Positions 44,980 through 53,728 are shown, counted from the first letter of the stretch. The stretch: 64,000 nt of DNA from Harenicola maris (GCA_018524345.1 JADQAZ010000002.1:124001-188000), one strand, 5' to 3'. Numbers and translations are program-made. The notes: generated by a model not told the origin, from the sequence alone.

Positions 44980-45436
44980 ACCCGGCCAAGGCCCAGATCC
45001 GCAGGTTGACCTTGAACGACCCGCCATAGGGATGCGGCTTGCCCAAACGCTCCGCCCGATCCTCCGGTAGGTAGAATTCCGCCTGCTCGCAGACATTCTC
45101 GACTTCCCAGGCATGGCAATCGCTGCAAATCTTGTCTTTCCACACCTCATCCGGCAGCCCCTCGATCGGCGGGAACCGCGGCGTGCCGGTGATCAGCTCC
45201 TTGATGCTTTTGCCCGCCACCCATGGATCGCCGCCCAAAAGCGGCGCGGCATAGGTCACAGGGCCGCGCGGCTCTGTCGCAACTGTTGTGTCCTCGGTAT
45301 CAGGGGTGCCCTCGACATCCTCGATAATAATCAGGACAGGACCAACCTCCTGCGCCACGGCGGGAACAGGGCCAAACAACGCCCCTGTAACGGCAGCAAT
45401 CACGCAAAATCGACGCAGCACTGGAATTCCTTGCAT
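44969..45436 (-). CDS. Secreted protein with one CxxCH (haem c-like) motif
   Basis: 155 residues from the ATG at 45434-45436. Signal peptide RRFCVIAAVTGALFGPVPAVAQ. The mature part has an acidic, Thr-rich stretch (DVEGTPDTEDTTVATE), a segment PWVAGKSIKELITGTPRFPP, then DKICSDCHAWEVENVCEQAE. CSDCH fits the CxxCH haem-attachment motif of c-type cytochromes, and EFYLPEDRAERLGKPHPYGG follows. A possible axial Met is not evident, so it may be a non-cytochrome using the cysteines otherwise. Further cysteines occur at VCEQ and AGCPE. Divergent from the YceI-OmpA gene. Confidence 0.7.
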   Translation of the reverse strand: MQGIPVLRRFCVIAAVTGALFGPVPAVAQEVGPVLIIIEDVEGTPDTEDTTVATEPRGPVTYAAPLLGGDPWVAGKSIKELITGTPRFPPIEGLPDEVWKDKICSDCHAWEVENVCEQAEFYLPEDRAERLGKPHPYGGSFKVNLRIWALAGCPE

Positions 45437-45543
45437 AAGGCCTGACGCGGGCGGATACTTCCCCACAATAGCAGAGCCACCGGTGCGCGGCAATTTGCAC
45501 CTGCTTGATTGCTTTGCGTAACCTCAATTCCGAGGGGGATGAC

Positions 45544-46587
45544 ATGTTTTTACAACGATTTATTTCCGGGGCGGCCCTTGCCCTGTCGATGCTGCCCGCT
45601 GCGGCGATGGCCAATGATCTGGCGCCCGGCTGGTCCCTTGATGGCGGGGCCTCGAACATCCGCTTTCAATCGGTCAAGAACGAGACCGTGGTGGAAAGCA
45701 GCTCTTTCGCCAGTTTCGAAGGCAGTATTGCCGAGGACGGCGCGGTGGACCTGCGGGTGATTTTGGAATCCGTGGATACCAAGATCGACCTGCGCAATGT
45801 GCGCATGCGCTTTTTGTTCTTTGAGACCTTCAAATACCCCGAGGCACAGGTGACAGCGCAGGTCACACCCGAGATGCTCGAGGGTCTCGAGACCAGCCGC
45901 CGCAAGACGGTGACCATGCCCTTCTCGCTTGATCTGCACGGCATCAAAAAGACGCTGCTGGCCGATGTGGCGGTGACATTGCTGAGCGATAACCGCGTCT
46001 CCGTGGCCAGCACCGCGCCTGTCTCCATCGCCGTGGCGGATTTCGGCCTGACCGAAAACATCGCCAAGCTGGAAGAGGCCGCAGGCGGGATCAGCATCAT
46101 CCCCTCGGCCACGGTCACCTTCGATTTCCTGTTTGACCGCAACGGCACAGGCACCGCCGTGGCGGGGGCGGCGCAGCCGACCACAGGCTCCGCCGCGTTG
46201 GAAACCACCGGCAATTTCGACGCCGAGGCCTGCCTCGGTCGGTTCGAGATCCTGTCGAACACGGGCAACATCTATTTCCGCCCCGGCTCCGCGCAGCTTG
46301 ACGCCGAGAGCGTGCCACTGCTGACCGAAGTGGTGGATATCGTCTCGCGCTGCCCCGATCTGCGGATCGAACTGGCGGGGCATACAGATTCCAAAGGCTC
46401 CGAGGCCGCGAACCAGCGCCTGTCCGAACGCCGCGCCGGATCGGTGCTGCGCTACCTCACCGAGCGCGGCATCGCCGCCAACCGCCTGACCGCCAAGGGC
46501 TACGGCGAGGCGCAGCCGGTGGCGAGCAACGACACCGCGCAGGGCATGTCCCGCAACCGCCGGATCGAGTTTCTGGTGGTGCAGTAA
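45544..46587 (+). CDS. YceI-like domain fused to OmpA C-terminal domain
   Basis: 347 residues from the ATG at 45544 (GAGGGGG upstream). Signal peptide ALALSMLPAAAMAN. Residues about 25-200 resemble the YceI lipocalin-like fold: WSLDGGASNIRFQSVKNETV, SFASFEGSIAEDGAVDLRVI, MRFLFFETFKYPEAQVTAQV, MPFSLDLHGIKKTLLADVAV. Residues about 230-347 are an OmpA peptidoglycan-binding domain: IYFRPGSAQLDAESVPLLTE, IELAGHTDSKGSEAANQRLS, RRAGSVLRYLTERGIAANRL, NRRIEFLV (TDS...LSxxRA...NRRIEF). A likely periplasmic protein tethered to the cell wall through the OmpA domain, with the YceI part binding a lipid-like ligand such as an isoprenoid. Followed by hairpin triplet 2. Confidence 0.85.
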   Translation: MFLQRFISGAALALSMLPAAAMANDLAPGWSLDGGASNIRFQSVKNETVVESSSFASFEGSIAEDGAVDLRVILESVDTKIDLRNVRMRFLFFETFKYPEAQVTAQVTPEMLEGLETSRRKTVTMPFSLDLHGIKKTLLADVAVTLLSDNRVSVASTAPVSIAVADFGLTENIAKLEEAAGGISIIPSATVTFDFLFDRNGTGTAVAGAAQPTTGSAALETTGNFDAEACLGRFEILSNTGNIYFRPGSAQLDAESVPLLTEVVDIVSRCPDLRIELAGHTDSKGSEAANQRLSERRAGSVLRYLTERGIAANRLTAKGYGEAQPVASNDTAQGMSRNRRIEFLVVQ

Positions 46588-46677
46588 CAGCCGCCCCCCT
46601 CAGGGGCGGCTGAGTTTTTTCGTCGAAAAAACTGCAAGGCCGATAGGGCAGCGCAACCCGCCCCCGAAAGGGGGCGG
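46588..46677. repeat. Three palindromes after the YceI-OmpA gene (hairpin triplet 2)
   Basis: CAGCCGCCCC/GGGGCGGCTG (46588-46612) begins at the first base after the stop codon. AGTTTTTTCG-T-CGAAAAAACT (46613-46633) abuts it directly, and CCGCCCCC-GAAA-GGGGGCGG (46658-46677) follows 24 bases on. The T6 run of the second stem follows the first hairpin, so these two could form a terminator on the plus strand. Confidence 0.85.
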
Positions 46678-46766
46678 CGTCACAGAACCTTTACATCTTT
46701 GTTAACATCCGGTCACGGGCCTCGGGTTAGCTCCGCCAAGATTTCAACTCTTGGGGGACACCTGTA

Positions 46767-48917
46767 ATGCCAATCAGACTTTGGGCCATGACCTCCGCCT
46801 TTGCGCTTTGCGCCGGGGCGGCAGCGGCCGATATGAATTTCAACCGGATCGCCAGCTTTGCGACCCATGCCAATAACGCCGACGCCATGGCCGAATCCTC
46901 GGCCGAGATCATCAGCGCCTCGGGCGATGGCATGACCCTTGCCTATTCCGACAGCCCCCTTGGCGTTGTCGGCTTTATCGACATCACCGACCCCGCCGCG
47001 CCCAAACCCTTGGGCAACATCGATCTGGGCGGCGAGCCGACCGCCGTTTCGATGCGGAACAACACCGCCTTTGTCGGTGTGAACACATCAGAGAGCTACG
47101 ACGCCCCCTCGGGCATGCTCAAGGTCTTTGACATCAACACCAAGACAGAGCTTGCCGCCTGCGACCTTGGCGGTCAGCCCGACAGCACCGCCATTGCCCC
47201 GGACGGCAGCTTTATCACCATAGCGATCGAGAATGAGCGCGACGAGGATCTGGGCGATGGCCGCGTCGGGCAATTGCCCGGCGGCTATGTTGCGATCCTC
47301 GATATCGTGGATGGCACGGCCGATTGCGCCAGCCTTGTGAAGGCCGATGTCACCGGCCTTGCCGAGATCGCCCCAGAGGACCCCGAGCCGGAATTCGTCG
47401 ACGTCAACGCCGCGGGCGAGATTGCCGTGACCCTTCAGGAAAACAACCACATCGTCCTGCTGAACAAGGCGGGCGAGGTGCTGAACCATTTCTCCGCTGG
47501 TTCAGCTGATCTGGACCAGATCGACGCCACGGACGAGCGCGGCGCGCTCCTCTTCACCGAGAGCCAGAAGGGACGCCTGCGCGAGCCCGATGGCCTCCAG
47601 TGGATCGACGCCGATCATTTCGCCGTGGCTAATGAGGGCGACATGGACGGCGGCTCCCGCGGCTGGACCATTTTTGCCAAGGACGGCACCGTTGTTTACG
47701 AATCCGGCAACAGCTTTGAGCACGCCATCATCCAGACCGGCCACTACCCCGACAAGCGCAGCGACGCCAAGGGCGCGGAGCCGGAGGGCATGGAATTCGC
47801 AACCTTCGACGGCACGCCCTATGCCTTCATTCTGGCCGAGCGCGCCTCTGTCGTCGGCGTCTATGACGTGACCGATCCGACCGCCCCCGTGCTGCACCAG
47901 ATGCTGCCCTCGGGCATCGCGCCAGAGGGGGCGATTGCCATCCCCGAGCGCGGGCTCTTCATCACCGCAAACGAGGCCGACCTGATCGAGGATGGCGGCA
48001 TTCGCAGCCATGTGATGATCTATGAATATCAGGACGCCCCCGCGGCCTATCCACAGCTGACCTCCGCCGGTGCCGATACCCTCATCGGCTGGGGTGCGGT
48101 CTCCGGCATGGTGGCGGGCGAGGACGGGATCGTCTACGCGGTGAACGACAGCTTCTACGGCTTTCAGCCCACGATCTTTACCATCGACACCACACAGACC
48201 CCTGCGCAGATCACCAAGGCCATGCCCGTCACACGGGCCGGTCATATCGCACAAAAGCTGGACCTTGAGGGAATCACGCTGGACGGCGAGGGCGGCTTCT
48301 GGCTGGCGTCAGAGGGGCGCACAGATCGTGTCATCCCCCACGCCCTGTATCACGTCGATGCCGAGGGCGAGATCACCGAGGAAATCGGCCTTCCTGCCGC
48401 GCTCCTCGCTGGCGAGAAACGCTTTGGCTTCGAGGGTGTGACCATGATCGGCGATACGCTCTGGATGGCGGTGCAGCGCGAGTGGGGCGATGATCCGAAG
48501 GATCACGTCAAGCTCGTCTCCTATAACCTTGAAAGCAAGGAATGGGGCGCGGTGCATTATCCCAAGGCCGCCGCAGATACAGGCTGGGTCGGGATGAGCG
48601 AGATCACCGCCCATGGCGACTACGTCTATGTGGTGGAGCGCGACAACCAGATCGGCGCCAATGCCAAGATCAAGAAGGTCTACCGCATCCCCACCGCCGA
48701 GATGGTCCCTGCCGAACTGGGCAGCACCCTGCACGTGGTCAGCAAGGAAGAGGTCCGCGACCTGATCCCCGATCTGGCCAGCAATGGCGGCTATATCGTC
48801 GATAAGGTCGAGGGGCTGGCGATCTTCCCCGATGGCACCGCTTGGATCAGCACCGACAATGACGGTGTGGATGACAGCTCCGGCGAGACGTTCTTCTGGT
48901 CGCCCGGTAAATTCTAG
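46767..48917 (+). CDS. Esterase-like/phytase-like secreted beta-propeller protein
   Basis: 716 residues with signal peptide AMTSAFALCAGAAAADM. The N-terminal half (about residues 25-430) looks like a propeller of the choice-of-anchor I type: GVVGFIDITDPAAPKPLGNI, SGMLKVFDINTKTELAACDL, LREPDGLQWIDADHFAVANE, AKGAEPEGMEFATFDGTPYA, GIAPEGAIAIPERGLFITAN. The C-terminal half (about 440-716) fits the 'esterase-like activity of phytase' family: LDLEGITLDGEGGFWLASEG, GFEGVTMIGDTLWMAVQREW, VDKVEGLAIFPDGTAWISTD. Periplasmic or secreted, possibly a phosphoesterase; substrate unknown. A terminator follows at 48942-48980. Confidence 0.82.
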   Translation: MPIRLWAMTSAFALCAGAAAADMNFNRIASFATHANNADAMAESSAEIISASGDGMTLAYSDSPLGVVGFIDITDPAAPKPLGNIDLGGEPTAVSMRNNTAFVGVNTSESYDAPSGMLKVFDINTKTELAACDLGGQPDSTAIAPDGSFITIAIENERDEDLGDGRVGQLPGGYVAILDIVDGTADCASLVKADVTGLAEIAPEDPEPEFVDVNAAGEIAVTLQENNHIVLLNKAGEVLNHFSAGSADLDQIDATDERGALLFTESQKGRLREPDGLQWIDADHFAVANEGDMDGGSRGWTIFAKDGTVVYESGNSFEHAIIQTGHYPDKRSDAKGAEPEGMEFATFDGTPYAFILAERASVVGVYDVTDPTAPVLHQMLPSGIAPEGAIAIPERGLFITANEADLIEDGGIRSHVMIYEYQDAPAAYPQLTSAGADTLIGWGAVSGMVAGEDGIVYAVNDSFYGFQPTIFTIDTTQTPAQITKAMPVTRAGHIAQKLDLEGITLDGEGGFWLASEGRTDRVIPHALYHVDAEGEITEEIGLPAALLAGEKRFGFEGVTMIGDTLWMAVQREWGDDPKDHVKLVSYNLESKEWGAVHYPKAAADTGWVGMSEITAHGDYVYVVERDNQIGANAKIKKVYRIPTAEMVPAELGSTLHVVSKEEVRDLIPDLASNGGYIVDKVEGLAIFPDGTAWISTDNDGVDDSSGETFFWSPGKF

Positions 48918-48941
48918 GGCCTCAGGCCCGCCCCAAAGCAC

Positions 48942-48980
48942 AAAAAAATGCGCGGCCCTTTGCGGGGCCGCGCATTTCCT
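48942..48980. terminator. Bidirectional terminator between phytase-like and BCCT genes
   Basis: A 12-bp stem AAATGCGCGGCC / GGCCGCGCATTT (48946-48977, 8-base loop), with an A7 run ending at 48948 on the left and TTT ending at 48977 on the right, lies between two convergent genes. Confidence 0.9.
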
Positions 48981-48998
48981 TTGGGCAATCGTCTGGGA

Positions 48999-50600
48999 TC
49001 AGAGCTTTCGTTGCTCTGACCGCAGGGCCAGCCAGAGGCAGTAGCACATCATCAGCACCACCAGCGTGAAGGGGATACCGGTCGAGACCGCCGCCCCCTG
49101 CAGGGCAGAGAGCCCGCCGCCAAGCAGCAGCGCAATCGCCACCAGCCCCTCCAACGTGCACCAGAACACTCGCTGCACCACCGGCGCATCAAGCTTGCCG
49201 CCCGCCGTGATCGTGTCGATCACCAGCGAGCCACTGTCAGACGACGTGACGAAGAAGATGATGATCAAAAGGAGCGAAACCGGCGCCACAATGCCATAGA
49301 GCGGAAGCTCCGACAGGAAGCCGAAAAGCGCGCCCTCGGGTTTATAGGCGTCGATCACCGTGGCCCGAACCCCCTCTGCCCCGCCGGCGTTGAGCATATC
49401 AATCGCAGCGCCGCCAAAGGTGGACATCCAGAAGGCGCAGACCAGCGTCGGCGCGATCAGAGCGCAGAGCAGGAATTCCCGCACCGTGCGGCCCTTGGAA
49501 ATGCGCGCGATGAACATGCCGACGAAAGGCGACCAAGAGATCCACCAAGCCCAGTAGAAGGTCGTCCAGCCGTGGAAGAAGCTCTCGTCCTCACGCCCGA
49601 AGGGGTTCGAAAAGGCCGGAAGATGCACAACGTAATCCACCATGACGTTAAAGAACCGCGACAGAGCGGTGCCGATGCCAGTGACGAGGATGACAAAGAT
49701 GAACAGGGCTATCGCCATGATCATGTTGATCTCGGACAGACGCTTCACCCCCTTGTCCAGCCCCATCAGAACAGAGCCGAGCGCCACCGCCGTGATGACG
49801 ATGATCAGGATGATCGTCACGGTACTTGTCGGCTCGATCCCCGCAACCTCATACAGCCCCGCAGCCACCTGCTGCGCGCCAAGGCCAAGCGATGTGGTCA
49901 GGCCAAAGAGCGTGGCGAACACCGCCAGAATGTCGATGCAGTGACCCCACCAGCCCCAGACACGCTCGCCAAGGATCGGATAGAAGGCCGAGCGCAGCGT
50001 CAGCGGCAGGCCGAGGTTGTAGCAAAAGATCGCCAGAGCAAGGCCGACAGCCGCATATACGGCCCAAGCCTCGATCCCCCAGTGGTGGATCGTACCGACA
50101 ACGCCGATATATTCATTGCCCGCCGAGGCCGGATCGATCCCCAAGGGGTTCGCCCCGCCGCCTTCGGCAAAGTTGTAATAGACAGGCTCCAGCACGCCAA
50201 AGAACAGCAGGCCAATGCCCATGCCCGCCGCAAACATCATCGCCACCCAGCCCGGATAGGAATAGTCGGGCGTCGCGTCCTTGCCGCCGATCCGCACCTT
50301 GCCTACTGGCAAGACGATCAAGGCGATGCAGAACAGGGTGATGGCATTGACCGAAAGCACGAGGAACCAGTCAAAGGTGCTGGTCAGCCATGGGCGGAAC
50401 CAGCCAAAGAAGGTGGCGGAGGCCTCCTGATTGGCAAGGCTGATCAGGACAAAGCCGCAGATCATGATGCTCGAGATCGCGAAAACGGGGTTGTGGATGT
50501 CTAGGCCGAGGGGGCGGACGTTGTCCTGTCCCAGCTCGAAGTCAGTGGAATATTCCTCATCCGTGGCCGGTTCGTCCGGCGGAACGTTGCTTGAGGTCAT
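48999..50600 (-). CDS. BCCT-family betaine/carnitine/choline transporter
   Basis: 533 residues from the ATG at 50598-50600. Inner-membrane carrier with about 12 transmembrane helices, preceded by a ~40-residue acidic cytoplasmic N-terminus (DEEYSTDFELGQDN). Family motifs: YPGWVAMMFAAGMGIGLLFF (the GMGIG unwound segment of helix 3), HHWGIEAWAVYAAVGLALAI, and TFYWAWWISWSPFVGMFIAR (signature segment with aromatic betaine-box tryptophans), then ARISKGRTVREFLL and SSDSGSLVIDTITAGG. It imports quaternary ammonium compounds such as glycine betaine or choline, or DMSP, coupled to Na+ or H+ or by exchange. The short C-terminus lacks an extended osmosensing tail. Confidence 0.95.
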   Translation of the reverse strand: MTSSNVPPDEPATDEEYSTDFELGQDNVRPLGLDIHNPVFAISSIMICGFVLISLANQEASATFFGWFRPWLTSTFDWFLVLSVNAITLFCIALIVLPVGKVRIGGKDATPDYSYPGWVAMMFAAGMGIGLLFFGVLEPVYYNFAEGGGANPLGIDPASAGNEYIGVVGTIHHWGIEAWAVYAAVGLALAIFCYNLGLPLTLRSAFYPILGERVWGWWGHCIDILAVFATLFGLTTSLGLGAQQVAAGLYEVAGIEPTSTVTIILIIVITAVALGSVLMGLDKGVKRLSEINMIMAIALFIFVILVTGIGTALSRFFNVMVDYVVHLPAFSNPFGREDESFFHGWTTFYWAWWISWSPFVGMFIARISKGRTVREFLLCALIAPTLVCAFWMSTFGGAAIDMLNAGGAEGVRATVIDAYKPEGALFGFLSELPLYGIVAPVSLLLIIIFFVTSSDSGSLVIDTITAGGKLDAPVVQRVFWCTLEGLVAIALLLGGGLSALQGAAVSTGIPFTLVVLMMCYCLWLALRSEQRKL

Positions 50601-50786
50601 GGAGTGTCCCTTTTTATGCGTGAGATCGCCCCCTGATCCAAAGCAGGGCCGCGCTGCGGCCCGGAACGGGGGCGTTTCGCAAAGCGGTGCAAAGCAAATG
50701 ATGCGCCGCTTTGGGTCGTGGGCCTTTTGGCCATGGGACAAGGGTCTGTTGTCTGCCCCCTATTGTCAACTCGTTCATCATTTGCC

Positions 50787-50861
50787 TGTTTTTCGGGCTT
50801 TGCCCGAAAAACACTGCGGATTTGCACGGCAAATCCGGTTTCAGTTTATTGCAATAAACTG
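50787..50861. repeat. Three adjacent palindromes (hairpin triplet 3)
   Basis: TGTTTTTCGGGC-TTT-GCCCGAAAAACA (50787-50813), CGGATTTGC-ACG-GCAAATCCG (50817-50837) and CAGTTTATTG/CAATAAACTG (50842-50861) follow each other with gaps of 3 and 4 bases. They lie 14 bases after the stop of the small membrane protein gene (minus strand, stop at 50876) and upstream of the BCCT gene, so they separate the two transcription units. Rest of the gap (50601-50786): nothing recognised. Confidence 0.9.
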
Positions 50862-50875
50862 GTCCACCGCCTGCC

Positions 50876-51091
50876 TCAGCTGGAGAGATACCCGGCGATG
50901 ATGGCGATAAAGGCACCCACATGGACGACCATAATCGCACGGTCTTTCCACATCACACCGACGATGAACCACAGAACGATGCCAACCACAAAGGCCAGCA
51001 CGTTCCACGGGGTGACATTCATCCCCGTCAGCCCATAGCCGATAAGCTGGATCACGGTTGCGATCCACTTGACGATATCGACGGTTTTCAT
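50876..51091 (-). CDS. Small two-helix membrane protein
   Basis: 71 residues: it begins MKTVDIVKWIATVIQLIGYG and contains LTGMNVTPWNVLAFVVGIVL with WFIVGVMWKDRAIMVVHVGA. Two to three hydrophobic segments with a MNVTPWN turn between the first two. The sequence resembles a DUF6552-type small membrane protein of Rhodobacteraceae, from memory; function unknown. The start is 28 bases after the LOG-family gene's stop on the same strand, so it is probably in the same operon. Its stop is followed by hairpin triplet 3. Confidence 0.75.
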   Translation of the reverse strand: MKTVDIVKWIATVIQLIGYGLTGMNVTPWNVLAFVVGIVLWFIVGVMWKDRAIMVVHVGAFIAIIAGYLSS

Positions 51092-51118
51092 TGGCCTCTC
51101 CCGAACAGGATCGGGGCC

Positions 51119-51961
51119 TTAGCGCCCCGGAACTTCGCCGCGTTTCTCGCCCGCACCGACCCAGTTGTCGATGGCCTCGATCGCCTCTTCCGCCGTGTCG
51201 ACGAATTTGAACAGGCCAAGATCATCGGCAGAAATCGTTCCGGCCTCTGACAGGGCGTCCCAGTTGACGATGGAGTGCCAGAAGTCCTTGCCGAACAGCA
51301 GGAAGGGCACCTTTTGCATCCGGCCCGTCTGGATCAATGTCAGGCTTTCGAACAGCTCGTCCAGCGTGCCGAAACCGCCGGGGAAGACGGCAATGGCCTT
51401 GGCGCGCATCAGGAAGTGCATCTTGCGGATCGCAAAGTAGTGGAAGTTAAAGCACAGCTCCGGCGTTACATATTCGTTCGGGGCCTGCTCGAAGGGCAGC
51501 ACGATGTTCAGGCCGATGCTCTTGCCGCCCGCGTCGATGGCGCCGCGGTTGCCCGCCTCCATCACGCCGGGGCCGCCGCCGGTGACAATCACATCCTCTG
51601 CGCCGTTGCTCTCGATCGAGCGTAGGGTCATCAGCCGCGAGAACTCCCGCGCCTCCTCGTAGAACGCCGAGAGTTCGGCGAGGGTTTTCGTCCGCGCCGT
51701 GTCTTTCTTGGCCGGTTCGGGAATCCGCGCGCCGCCGAACAGCACGATGGTGGATTTCACCCCCGCCTCGTCGAGCATCATCTCGGGCTTCAGCAGCTCC
51801 AGCTGCAAGCGCACAGGGCGAAGCTCGTCCCGGCACATGAAATCCTCATCCGTGAAGGCCAACGCATAGGCGGGCGCGCGGGTCTGAGGCGTGTCAGGCA
51901 CATGGCTGACGGCCTCCATGTCTGCATGTGCCCCGCGGAGAGTTTTGTTTTCGTCTGTCAT
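51119..51961 (-). CDS. LOG-family nucleotide phosphoribohydrolase-like protein
   Basis: 280 residues of the TIGR00730/LOG family (often mislabelled lysine decarboxylase). Motifs: KSTIVLFGGARIPEP, VIVTGGGPGVMEAGNRGAID (PGGGP-type phosphate region), and AIAVFPGGFGTLDELFESLT (PGGxGTxxE catalytic motif with Arg/Glu). Known members cleave cytokinin or other nucleoside 5'-monophosphates to base and ribose 5-phosphate. It has a longer N-terminus (~70 residues) than plant LOG proteins. Divergent from dapD with an 86-base gap. Confidence 0.9.
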   Translation of the reverse strand: MTDENKTLRGAHADMEAVSHVPDTPQTRAPAYALAFTDEDFMCRDELRPVRLQLELLKPEMMLDEAGVKSTIVLFGGARIPEPAKKDTARTKTLAELSAFYEEAREFSRLMTLRSIESNGAEDVIVTGGGPGVMEAGNRGAIDAGGKSIGLNIVLPFEQAPNEYVTPELCFNFHYFAIRKMHFLMRAKAIAVFPGGFGTLDELFESLTLIQTGRMQKVPFLLFGKDFWHSIVNWDALSEAGTISADDLGLFKFVDTAEEAIEAIDNWVGAGEKRGEVPGR

Positions 51962-52047
51962 CGGCCCTGCCCTTTGATTGCGCCTTGCTTTGATTTTGGT
52001 TTATAGCCCCCCGCAAGCATAGCAAAGACGAAAACCGGGGGACCACC

Positions 52048-52875
52048 ATGTCTAACGCAGCACTTGAGACCGCCATCGAAGCCGCTTGGGAGGCCCGCGA
52101 TACCATCACCCCCGCCACAACGGGAGAGACCCGCGAGGCCATCGAGGACACCCTCAATGCCTTGGACAGCGGTGCCCTGCGCGTTGCAGAACCTCAGGAA
52201 AACGGCAAATGGCACGTCAATCAGTGGGCCAAGAAAGCGGTTCTTCTCGGCTTCCGTATCAAGGATATGGAGGAGCAATCCGGCGGCCCGCAGGGCGGCG
52301 GCTGGTGGGATAAAGTCGATAGCAAGTTCAAGGGCTGGGGCGAGAATCAGTGGTCCGCCGCGGGCTTCCGCGCCGTTCCCAATGCGGTCGTGCGCAAAAG
52401 CGCCTATATCGCGCCGGGCGTTGTTCTGATGCCGTCTTTCGTCAACCTCGGCGCCTATGTCGACAGCGGCACCATGGTCGATACATGGGCCACCGTCGGC
52501 TCCTGCGCCCAGATCGGCAAGAACGTGCACCTGTCCGGCGGCGTCGGAATTGGCGGCGTGCTGGAGCCCATGCAGGCCGGCCCCACCATCATCGAGGACA
52601 ACTGCTTTATCGGCGCCCGCTCCGAGGTGGTCGAGGGCTGCATCGTGCGCGAGGGCTCTGTTCTGGGCATGGGCGTCTTCATCGGCCAGTCCACCAAGAT
52701 CGTTGACCGCGAGACCGGCGAGGTCATGTATGGCGAGGTTCCGCCCTATTCCGTGGTTGTCGCAGGCTCGATGCCGTCGAAAAACGACATCAACCTCTAT
52801 TGCGCCGTGATCGTAAAGCGGGTGGACGAGCGGACACGCTCCAAAACCGGTATCAACGAATTGCTCCGCGACTGA
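52048..52875 (+). CDS. dapD: Tetrahydrodipicolinate N-succinyltransferase DapD
   Basis: 275 residues. Enzyme of the succinylase branch of lysine/diaminopimelate synthesis: adds succinyl from succinyl-CoA to tetrahydrodipicolinate. N-terminal helical domain ([20 protein letters not shown]), then a left-handed parallel beta-helix of hexapeptide repeats ([67 protein letters not shown]-type turns, [20 protein letters not shown]). [17 protein letters not shown] is strongly diagnostic. The later-step enzyme DapE is encoded at 58090. Confidence 0.97.
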   Translation: MSNAALETAIEAAWEARDTITPATTGETREAIEDTLNALDSGALRVAEPQENGKWHVNQWAKKAVLLGFRIKDMEEQSGGPQGGGWWDKVDSKFKGWGENQWSAAGFRAVPNAVVRKSAYIAPGVVLMPSFVNLGAYVDSGTMVDTWATVGSCAQIGKNVHLSGGVGIGGVLEPMQAGPTIIEDNCFIGARSEVVEGCIVREGSVLGMGVFIGQSTKIVDRETGEVMYGEVPPYSVVVAGSMPSKNDINLYCAVIVKRVDERTRSKTGINELLRD

Positions 52876-52915
52876 TCCCACCATGTTGATGCAAACGATC
52901 GAGGGGCTCAAAGCC

Positions 52916-53293
52916 ATGGGCGAGAAGCCAAAGCCAAACGCGAAGCCGAAAACCAAGACCGCAGGCGCGGAGAAGCCCAAGAAGGTGAGCCGCCAAGTTG
53001 TCTATACTCTGGTGATCGAAGTGGGCCGCAAAGAGGGCGACGGGCTGCCAGAGGGCAGCACCGGCGGCGGCATGGTCTGCTATGCCACCGGCGTGGACGA
53101 GGCAGAGGCCGTGCGCGAGGCGGTCAATGTCCTCAAACAGGCCGATCTGGCCCCCCTTGATGTGACCAGTTACGGCACTCTGGAAGAGCGTTTGGCAGAG
53201 GGCGAAGACATCCCCGACGAGGAAAAAGACCTCATGAATCGCGCTCTGGAGGAAAATTCTGTGGTGATTGCACAGTTTGATCCGATCTATTGA
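52916..53293 (+). CDS. Uncharacterised protein downstream of dapD
   Basis: 125 residues from the ATG at 52916, which has GAGGGG about 9 bases upstream; an in-frame ATG at 52883 lies only 7 bases after the dapD stop and has no ribosome site. The N-terminus is Lys/Pro-rich and disordered-looking (GEKPKPNAKPKTKTAG). A mixed alpha/beta domain follows: RQVVYTLVIEVGRKEGDG, MVCYATGVDEAEAVREAVNV, LKQADLAPLDVTSYGTLEER, ending NSVVIAQFDPIY. Probably cotranscribed with dapD. Family and function not recognised. Confidence 0.75.
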   Translation: MGEKPKPNAKPKTKTAGAEKPKKVSRQVVYTLVIEVGRKEGDGLPEGSTGGGMVCYATGVDEAEAVREAVNVLKQADLAPLDVTSYGTLEERLAEGEDIPDEEKDLMNRALEENSVVIAQFDPIY

Positions 53294-53415
53294 CGCAAGG
53301 GCACCCGGCCAAAAGTGTTTGTTTCCAGTTAAAAAACGAACTGTATACATGTCGTGCTATATACTAGACAAATTTCTAAGTTATGACCGTCCAACGCCAC
53401 ATTCCCGCCACGATT

Positions 53416-53437
53416 GACCTGTCTTTTTAGTCAGGTC
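53416..53437 (+). promoter_or_regulatory. Hairpin in the leader of the small basic-protein gene
   Basis: GACCTG-N10-CAGGTC with a T5-containing loop (GACCTGTCTTTTTAGTCAGG...) lies 19 bases before the AGAAGGAG ribosome site of the gene at 53470. An AT-rich stretch (53325-53390) with TATACT-like boxes upstream may be the promoter. A leader control role is inference. Confidence 0.35.
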
Positions 53438-53469
53438 GGAGCGATGAACGAAGCAAGAAGGAGCCGGTG

Positions 53470-53718
53470 ATGATTGATGCGCATGAAAATGATCCAATCG
53501 CTGCTGAAATCCTTTTCGCCCAAATTCGCAGAGCAAAACGCTCTAATTCCTCCAAAGTGGTCGGGGTGGGCTTTGGCCTGCTTCGGTCGGCGAAGGCCAA
53601 GCGTTGCTCTGCGCTTGACTTCGTAAGCCGCATCCGTGCTGAGGGAGCACGGGCCAAGCGGAAACGTCCGTCCCTGTCTGCCGCCAAGGGGTATCGCCCC
53701 GGTTATGGTGGCAAATAG
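53470..53718 (+). CDS. Small basic protein of unknown function (82 aa)
   Basis: 82 residues from the ATG at 53470, which follows an excellent AGAAGGAG at 6-base spacing; a GTG directly upstream (53467) is possible. The sequence begins MIDAHENDPIAAEILFAQIR and is rich in Arg, Lys and Ser (RRAKRSNSSKVVGVGFGLL, SAKAKRCSALDFVSRIRAEG), ending KGYRPGYGGK. The basic tail suggests nucleic-acid binding (inference). A 13-bp-stem hairpin begins 10 bases after its stop. Family not recognised. It could also be part of a longer structured RNA, so confidence is limited. Confidence 0.45.
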   Translation: MIDAHENDPIAAEILFAQIRRAKRSNSSKVVGVGFGLLRSAKAKRCSALDFVSRIRAEGARAKRKRPSLSAAKGYRPGYGGK

Positions 53719-53728
53719 ACAGGAACGA

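Noticed and set aside
53400-53470. Resemblance of CAGGTC...GAAGCAAGAAG to the conserved core of SRP RNA
   Set aside because: The similarity covers only a few bases, the order and spacing do not fit, and the surrounding sequence does not form the expected long hairpin.
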